Shown piece after piece: positions 59,376 to 64,000 of a DNA stretch of 64,000 bases. Each line of letters opens with the position of its first letter. Positions within the stretch are counted from its first letter, which is position 1. The notes under the pieces were generated by a model. That model searched no databases and was not told the origin of the DNA. It saw nothing but the letters and a program-made list of their open reading frames with translations. Source of the stretch: Akkermansia muciniphila (GTDB taxonomy: Bacteria; Verrucomicrobiota; Verrucomicrobiia; Opitutales; Opitutaceae); NCBI GenBank assembly GCA_945888375.1, contig CAMCZZ010000013.1, forward strand, positions 1-64,000. The letters are read 5' to 3'. The position numbers and the translations under genes were made by a program.

Positions 59376-61037
59376 ATGCCCACGCCCGCCTTCCACTACT
59401 CCGAGCCCTTCCCGCTCGGCCCCGACACCACCGAATACCGCCTGCTCTCCACCGAGGGCGTGAGCGCCGCCAGCTTCGAGGGCAAAACCATCCTGAAGAT
59501 CGCCCCCGAAGCCCTCACGCACCTCGCCCGCGAGGCCTATCACGACGCCAATTTCTATCTCCGCCCCGCCCACCTAGAACAAGTCGCCGGCATTCTCTCC
59601 GACCCCGAGTCCTCCGACAACGACCGCTACGTCGCCCTCACCCTTCTGCGCAACGCCGAGGTCGCCGCCCAGGGTATCCTGCCGCTCTGCCAGGATACCG
59701 GCACCGCCGCCATCCTCGGCTACAAGGGCCAGCAGGTCTGGACTGATTGCAACGACGCCGAGGCCCTCTCCCGGGGCGTCTACGAGGCCTACACCCGGGA
59801 AAACCTCCGCTACTCCCAGAACGCCCCGCTCGACATGTGGCGCGAGGTCAACACCGGCACCAACCTGCCCGCCCAGATCGACCTCATGGCCGCGCCCGGT
59901 GATTATTACAAATTCCTGTTCGTCTCCAAGGGCGGCGGTTCGGCCAACAAGATGTTTCTCTTCCAGGAAACCCGCGCCGTGCTCACCCCCGCCGGTCTGG
60001 AGAAATTCGTCACCGACAAACTCGGCTACCTCGGCACCTCCGCCTGCCCGCCCTACCACCTCGCCTTAGTCATCGGCGGCACCTCCGCGGAAGCCACCAT
60101 GAAGACGCTCAAACTCGCCTCGACCAAATACTACGACGCCCTCCCCACCACCGGCGACGAACACGGCCGCGCCTTTCGCGACCTCGAATGGGAAGGCAAG
60201 ATCCTCGACCTCGCCCGCCGGACCGGTATCGGCGCGCAATTCGGCGGTAAATACTTCGCGCTGGATGTGCGCGTGATCCGCCTACCCCGCCACGGCGCGT
60301 CCCTGCCCATCGGCCTGGGCGTCTCCTGCTCCGCCGACCGCAACATCAAGGCCAAGATCAACCAAGACGGCATCTGGCTCGAAAAACTCGAAACCAATCC
60401 CGGGCGCTTCCTCGCCCCCGCCCAACGGCAGATCAAGGACGACAAGTCCGTGCGCATCGACCTGAACCAGCCGATGGCCGCCATCCTGGCCGAGCTTTCC
60501 CAACACCCCACCACCACCCGCGTTCTCCTCACCGGCCCGCTGGTCGTAGCCCGCGATATCGCCCACGCCAAACTCAAGGAACGCGTCGACGCCGGCCTCG
60601 GCCTGCCCGACTACTTAAAAAACCACCCCGTCTACTACGCCGGCCCCGCCAAGACCCCCGCCGGCTACGCCTCCGGCAGCTTCGGCCCCACCACCGCCGG
60701 CCGCATGGATAGCTACGTCGATCTTTTCCAGTCACTCGGCGGCAGTCTGATCATGCTCGCCAAGGGCAACCGCTCCAAGGCCGTCACCGAGGCCTGCCAT
60801 AAACACGGCGGTTTCTACCTCGGCAGCATCGGCGGTCCCGCCGCCATCCTCGCCAAGGAAAACATCAAGAAGGTCGAGGTCCTCGAATACCCCGAGCTCG
60901 GCATGGAGGCGGTCTGGAAGATCGAGGTGGAGGATTTCCCAGCCTTCATCCTGGTGGACGACAAGGGCAACGACTTCTTCGCCCAAGGCTGCGGCGCCTG
61001 CCTCCCCGGCGGCCTCACCGCCGCCGCCAAGAAATAA
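59376..61037 (+). CDS. fumA: Class I fumarate hydratase (iron-sulfur)
   Basis: 553 residues from ATG 59376 (GTG 59358 would add six). Cys105 ('[12 protein letters not shown]'), Cys224 ('[15 protein letters not shown]') and Cys318 ('[14 protein letters not shown]') fall at the numbers known for the 4Fe-4S ligands of E. coli FumA, supporting the chosen start. The C-terminal beta domain has '[21 protein letters not shown]', '[31 protein letters not shown]' and '[58 protein letters not shown]'. It interconverts fumarate and malate in the TCA cycle; oxygen-labile. 115 bp after kdsD. Confidence 0.96.
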   Translation: MPTPAFHYSEPFPLGPDTTEYRLLSTEGVSAASFEGKTILKIAPEALTHLAREAYHDANFYLRPAHLEQVAGILSDPESSDNDRYVALTLLRNAEVAAQGILPLCQDTGTAAILGYKGQQVWTDCNDAEALSRGVYEAYTRENLRYSQNAPLDMWREVNTGTNLPAQIDLMAAPGDYYKFLFVSKGGGSANKMFLFQETRAVLTPAGLEKFVTDKLGYLGTSACPPYHLALVIGGTSAEATMKTLKLASTKYYDALPTTGDEHGRAFRDLEWEGKILDLARRTGIGAQFGGKYFALDVRVIRLPRHGASLPIGLGVSCSADRNIKAKINQDGIWLEKLETNPGRFLAPAQRQIKDDKSVRIDLNQPMAAILAELSQHPTTTRVLLTGPLVVARDIAHAKLKERVDAGLGLPDYLKNHPVYYAGPAKTPAGYASGSFGPTTAGRMDSYVDLFQSLGGSLIMLAKGNRSKAVTEACHKHGGFYLGSIGGPAAILAKENIKKVEVLEYPELGMEAVWKIEVEDFPAFILVDDKGNDFFAQGCGACLPGGLTAAAKK

Positions 61038-61344
61038 ACCGGGCCTGGGCCGCGGCGCTGGATCCGGTTACCGCGCTTATGCCGGCGAAGCATAAAACCA
61101 GGAGCGGGCCTGTTTTCCGGTGAAACGCCCGGTCATGGCCACAAACTTTGTCTTGCGGCGCTGGGAAAACGTCCCGTAGTAACACCCCCCCTCGCGCCAA
61201 AGCCGGCCGGGGATTTGGTTCTTTGCCAAGGCTTGCCCTTCTGATTCCTTCGCAGTGCTTAGTCTTTACCCGACAAAGCCCCGGCGCAGGATGCAGACCG
61301 GCAGGCGCAGGCAGATGACCACTTCGTCTGAAAGCAGTTGGTTC
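61038..61344. other. Intergenic stretch before tRNA-Lys
   Basis: About 300 bp between the fumarase stop and tRNA-Lys. I see no protein-like frame, strong terminator or clear promoter. The minus-strand frames that cross it run through the tRNA and are artefacts. Confidence 0.6.
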
Positions 61345-61419
61345 GGGTCGATAGCTCAACGGTAGAGCAGCATCCTTTTAAGTTGTTGGTTCCGGGTTCG
61401 AATCCCGGTCGACCCACCA
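61345..61419 (+). tRNA. tRNA-Lys (anticodon UUU)
   Basis: 75 nt with encoded CCA. Acceptor GGGTCGA pairs with TCGACCC, D-stem GCTC/GAGC, anticodon loop CTTTTAA, T-arm CCGGG-TTCGAAT-CCCGG. The anticodon stem GCATC/GTTGT includes a G-U and a T-T mismatch. Confidence 0.93.
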
Positions 61420-61436
61420 AACGCGGCACACTCCGC

Positions 61437-61931
61437 TCACTCCACTGTATCATTGGCAAAGGCGGCGTAGACAATGCCGAGCAGGTTCCCCGGCGTCACC
61501 CGACCCAGATCCTCGGCTTCGTTGTTCAGTCCAGCCACCCGCCACCCTCCGGCCTCCAGCTCAAGCAAGCGGTGCAATACAAGGGAGCCCCGGTCACTGC
61601 GATAGGCCACATTCATGCCGGCTCGGAGCGCGGCATACGGTATTTTCTGCAAAACCAACACCGTGTTCTCCCCGTAAACCGGCCGCATCGAGGCACCCGC
61701 GCCGATCACCGTTAACCGCGCCGGATCCAGCGCCGCCAGACTTTCGGCATCGCGCCAGGCCTGATTACGGCTGACGTTAGCCCGTGGCGGAGAAATCGCC
61801 GGAACCGGTTTAAAGGTAACTGGTTCCGTGACACAACCAGCCACGCCACCCAAGACAAGCCCCGCCAAGGGTAGCCCCCACCCAACCATCGGTATCTTAA
61901 CGCATAGCATGCGAGGAACAAGACTTGGCAT
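61437..61931 (-). CDS. Lipoprotein with S24/S26 (signal peptidase-like) domain
   Basis: 164 residues from ATG 61931 (ATG 61910 also good). A leader ends in a lipobox 'GVAGC', so it should be membrane-anchored in the periplasm. The rest has the S24/S26 core: 'VIGAGASMRPVYGENTVLVLQKIPYAALRAGMNVAYRSDRGSLVLHRLLELEAGGWRVAGLNNEAED'. The catalytic serine position ('GASMRP') is kept, but where bacterial signal peptidase and LexA have Lys ('KR'), this has 'LHR', so His replaces Lys, as in the Ser-His type of eukaryotic and archaeal signal peptidases. Activity is therefore uncertain. Divergent from the response regulator gene (63 bp apart). Confidence 0.75.
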   Translation of the reverse strand: MPSLVPRMLCVKIPMVGWGLPLAGLVLGGVAGCVTEPVTFKPVPAISPPRANVSRNQAWRDAESLAALDPARLTVIGAGASMRPVYGENTVLVLQKIPYAALRAGMNVAYRSDRGSLVLHRLLELEAGGWRVAGLNNEAEDLGRVTPGNLLGIVYAAFANDTVE

Positions 61932-61994
61932 TCGCAAATAATCGATAAGATTGGCTAGGGATTTATCCCGTCCTTTTGCCGCCCCTCCCTTTAC

Positions 61995-62654
61995 ATGAAG
62001 CGCCTCCTCATCATCGAAGACCAGACTGCCATCCGCGAATTACTTGTGGAAGTGCTTAGCGCAGATAAACATTACCAATTGATAGGCGAAAGTGGAGACG
62101 GTCAGAAAGCCCTTGCGCTGTGCCTGGAGACAAAACCCGACCTGCTCGTGCTCGATGCCAAATTACCGGGTTTGAACGGCGTGGACCTGCTCCGCCGCTT
62201 GGTGAAACAACTGCCCCACATCCGCGTGCTGGTTTTCTCCGGGCACGAAAACCCCATGCTCGTGCGCGAAATGCTGGAGGCCGGCGCCCACGGCTTCGTC
62301 GAAAAAACCGCCGGGCTGAGCGAGTTCAAAAAAGGCCTCGAGACCGTCGCCAACGGCGGCACTTTCTTCGGCCCCGCCGTCGCCGCCCTGTTGCGCGACG
62401 TGGTCGCCAACCCCGCATCCAGCAGCAGCCCCGATTTCTTGACCGAGCGCGAGCGCGAGATCCTCCAACTGGTCGCCGAGAGCCACAGCACCAAGGAGAT
62501 CGCCAACAAACTCGCGATCAGCGCCAAGACGGTCGATAACCATCGCACCAACCTGATGCGCAAGCTGAACTTGCACGACGTCGCCAGCCTCACCCGCTAC
62601 GCTTTCGACATCGGCTTGATCGAGACCAAAAAACCCTCGACCCAAGCCAGTTAG
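61995..62654 (+). CDS. NarL/FixJ-family response regulator
   Basis: 219 residues. Receiver domain ~1-120: acidic pocket 'IIEDQ', phosphoacceptor Asp54 in 'LLVLDAKLPG', Ser/Thr position 'VFSGH' and Lys104 in 'GFVEKTAG'. LuxR-type helix-turn-helix ~145-205: 'LTEREREILQLVAESHSTKEIANKLAISAKTVDNHRTNLMRKLNLHDVASL'. Phosphorylation by a histidine kinase would allow DNA binding. No kinase gene is adjacent, so it is an orphan in this window. Target genes unknown. Confidence 0.95.
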   Translation: MKRLLIIEDQTAIRELLVEVLSADKHYQLIGESGDGQKALALCLETKPDLLVLDAKLPGLNGVDLLRRLVKQLPHIRVLVFSGHENPMLVREMLEAGAHGFVEKTAGLSEFKKGLETVANGGTFFGPAVAALLRDVVANPASSSSPDFLTEREREILQLVAESHSTKEIANKLAISAKTVDNHRTNLMRKLNLHDVASLTRYAFDIGLIETKKPSTQAS

Positions 62655-62858
62655 CTCGGATACCGCGATTCTCCTGGCGGAATATCGCTCAAGTTGTTGA
62701 GCCGCAAAGTCAGCGCGGAATCCCCAGTCTGCACCTGGAAGGTGCTGGTCGCGCGGAGCCCGGCGAGCAGCCGCCCAACCGGTTGCACCAGACGCCACCC
62801 CGGTAAAAGCAGTGCGCGGGAAAAAAGTCTGCCCCGGCACTCCGATTCCGTGACCGTC

Positions 62859-63053
62859 TCAAGCGTCCGGCACGAAAATCCACTCGAGCGGTTTCTCGAA
62901 TAAGCGGCCTATTTTAAAGGCTAACGGCAGACTAGGATCATACTTTTCCGTCTCGATCGCATGGATCGTCTGGCGAGATACCCCGAGCCTGTCCGCCAGC
63001 TCACCCTGCGACCACTGGCGCGCCGTGCGCATTTCACGCAACCGGTTCTTCAT
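62859..63053 (-). CDS. XRE-family transcriptional regulator (small HTH)
   Basis: 64 residues from ATG 63053, overlapping the upstream stop (ATGA). Almost the whole protein is a Cro/C1-type helix-turn-helix: 'MKNRLREMRTARQWSQGELADRLGVSRQTIHAIETEKYDPSLPLAFKIGRLFEKPLEWIFVPD', typical of the YgzD/YozG subfamily that accompanies small membrane proteins. Two tandem 13-bp sites upstream of the operon (63511-63543) are the likely operator for autoregulation. Confidence 0.93.
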   Translation of the reverse strand: MKNRLREMRTARQWSQGELADRLGVSRQTIHAIETEKYDPSLPLAFKIGRLFEKPLEWIFVPDA

Positions 63054-63502
63054 CGGTAGCGGCGGTTTGCGATTGTGACGCCCACGCACCAGAAAATGAA
63101 CATCGTCAGATAGGTTTCGCCCACCCCGAGGCCGTGGGGCAGCCAGTTTCCCCCTTGGCCGTGGAGGTTGAACACGTTCAGGACCGCACTGAAGATCACC
63201 GTGCCCAAGGCGGCGAAAAGCCAGCCTTCAAACTGGATTCGCCGCTCCAGCTCATCCAGTCCGCGCAACAAATGCAGTCCATTCCGCAGGTAAAACAAAC
63301 CGGGCAAGATCGGCGTCAGGGCCCAGGTGATCTTCCACCCCGGACGCCATTCAGGGTGATGCCGGACCAGAAAGAGCGCGGCCAGGTAGGTCGCCGTGGT
63401 CACCGCCAACCAGGCGTTGAGTTCAAACGAGCGCAGCGCCCGTTTCACCAGGGAGCGGTCAACTTGCGTTGGGGTTCGGTCGGGAGCGGGGTTAGAATTC
63501 AT
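63050..63502 (-). CDS. Four-helix membrane protein paired with XRE regulator
   Basis: 150 residues with four predicted membrane helices ('LNAWLAVTTATYLAALFLV', 'ITWALTPILPGLFYLRNGL', 'WLFAALGTVIFSAVLNVF', 'TYLTMFIFWCVGVTIANRRYR'). The spacer 'LHLLRGLDELERRIQFEG' between helices two and three is typical of this uncharacterised family. Its stop overlaps the start of the XRE gene, so both are translationally coupled. Membrane protein plus tiny XRE repressor pairs are widespread; roles in stress or toxin-like control have been proposed but I know of no proof. Confidence 0.85.
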   Translation of the reverse strand: MNSNPAPDRTPTQVDRSLVKRALRSFELNAWLAVTTATYLAALFLVRHHPEWRPGWKITWALTPILPGLFYLRNGLHLLRGLDELERRIQFEGWLFAALGTVIFSAVLNVFNLHGQGGNWLPHGLGVGETYLTMFIFWCVGVTIANRRYR

Positions 63503-63510
63503 AACCTAGG

Positions 63511-63543
63511 TGTAAAGCATACTTGTCAAAAGTAAAGCTTACT
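63511..63543. promoter_or_regulatory. Tandem operator-like repeats upstream of the membrane protein/XRE operon
   Basis: GTAAAGCATACTT (63511-63523) and GTAAAGCTTACTT (63531-63543) are 13-bp direct repeats with one mismatch, 20 bp apart centre to centre, i.e. about two helical turns. The second copy runs into TTAC and makes the inverted repeat GTAAAG-CTTA-CTTTAC. A TTGACA lies between them on the minus strand (at about 63524-63529). They sit 8 bp before the ATG at 63502: the right place for autorepression by the XRE protein. Confidence 0.65.
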
Positions 63544-63750
63544 TTACATCTGCTCCGACCGATCCCGCCCCGGGCCGAGCAACACCCAAGCATCAAGGCC
63601 TCGCCGAAGGTGTAAATCGGCCGAAATGTTGACTGTTCAATTTCCCCGGCGTTGCCCGCCGGAGTAGTCTCGCCCAGCTCAAACAACGCCCCCCGTCATT
63701 CGGCTCCCCCCGGCCCCGGGCTGCCGCCCACTAGCATGCTTTCGCCTACC

Positions 63751-64000
63751 CTACCCCTTCGCGGCCGCCTTTATGCCGGCCACGAGTGGAAACGTGAGAG
63801 TCGCCTCCCCGCGAACGAGCGCCTTTGCCCCGAGCAATCGCCGCTTCTCATCCACCACCCGCACCGAGACCAGATAACCAGCCGCGATGCGATCCAGCAG
63901 CGGCACCGCGAGGGTCAACCTCTCGCCACCCGCCGCCCTGTAACCCAGAAAAAACATCACTTCATCCTGCGCCCCTTGGATGACATCTATCGTGGTCAGC
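63751..64000 (-). CDS. C-terminal end of a protein of unknown function (partial)
   Basis: The minus frame is open from the right window edge to a TAG at 63751 (82 codons). Visible sequence: 'LTTIDVIQGAQDEVMFFLGYRAAGGERLTLAVPLLDRIAAGYLVSVRVVDEKRRLLGAKALVRGEATLTFPLVAGIKAAAKG'-type residues with alternating hydrophobic strands, suggesting a beta-rich C-terminal domain. The start lies outside; the internal ATG at 63960 is not a start. Too little is visible to assign a function. Confidence 0.55.
   Translation of the reverse strand, partial: LTTIDVIQGAQDEVMFFLGYRAAGGERLTLAVPLLDRIAAGYLVSVRVVDEKRRLLGAKALVRGEATLTFPLVAGIKAAAKG

Noticed and set aside
61259-61474. Minus-strand frame with 'RPGFEPGTNNLKGCCSTVELSTR'
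   Set aside because: Translated antisense of tRNA-Lys.
63492-63686. 64-codon minus-strand frame upstream of the membrane protein gene
   Set aside because: Overlaps the operator repeats and the start of the real gene in another frame; no leader or conserved pattern.

Overview
The window looks like the chromosome of a verrucomicrobium of the Opitutaceae type. The grounds are high GC, many secreted polysaccharide-degrading enzymes without SusC/SusD partners, two very large autotransporter-associated beta-strand repeat proteins ending in PEP-CTERM sorting signals, the recurring acidic C-terminal segment ('ADPDxDGxxNLLEYAxG') on secreted enzymes, DUF5107-TPR proteins, and cytosolic functions typical of Gram-negatives (KDO synthesis, LolD-like ABC exporter, AttH lipocalin). 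The assignment is inferred from gene content only.

Layout. (1) 1-10,711, minus strand: DUF5107-TPR protein (cut by the window edge), secreted protein, GH43, heparinase II/III-like lyase, carbohydrate-binding protein with an apparent frameshift in its signal peptide, and a PEP-CTERM repeat protein. (2) 10,916-21,699, plus strand, divergent from the first: a six-gene run of secreted or glycan-active proteins: a multidomain protein (unassigned toroid-like catalytic region + Calx-beta + CBM2 + Ig-like), an unassigned beta-sandwich protein, a Cys-type sulfatase, a PL8 lyase with all catalytic residues, a single-domain paralogue of the first protein, and an SGNH esterase. Together these form a divergent locus for a sulfated, acetylated, uronic-acid-containing glycan; two of its protein families could not be assigned. 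(3) 21,700-22,943: a decayed accessory island with gene fragments, abutting the 3' end of tRNA-Glu(CUC). (4) 23,169-29,975: AraC regulator, then an envelope-glycolipid group (UDP-glucuronate epimerase type, two PAP2 phosphatases, GT2 transferase, LAB_N protein, ArnT-like GT). (5) 30,156-35,326: small secreted protein and a PL11 rhamnogalacturonan lyase fused to beta-strand repeats. (6) 35,850-38,899: tRNA-Met and a two-gene GlcD/GlcF glycolate or lactate oxidase with a dispersed repeat between the genes. (7) 38,927-46,321: DUF6250-like protein, GH42 beta-galactosidase, small secreted protein, second PEP-CTERM repeat protein. (8) 46,434-51,758: ABC ATPase, FtsX-type permease, AttH lipocalin, SDR without the catalytic tyrosine. 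(9) 51,861-64,000: tRNA-Ala, kdsB, HPr, cytochrome b562-like protein, small membrane protein behind a structured leader, MntR, ChrA, aminotransferase, LysM lipoprotein, kdsD, class I fumarase, tRNA-Lys, an S26-like lipoprotein, NarL-type response regulator, and an XRE regulator/membrane protein pair with a two-site operator.

How it works together: regions 1, 2, 5 and 7 attack polysaccharides outside the cell (lyases, sulfatase, esterase, galactosidase, GH43). PEP-CTERM and repeat domains probably hold some products at the cell surface. Regions 4, 8 and 9 serve the outer envelope (lipid A/KDO, lipoprotein-type export) and central metabolism. No exosortase, sulfatase-maturing enzyme, transporter for the released sugars or mobile-element transposase is visible here, so these must lie elsewhere.
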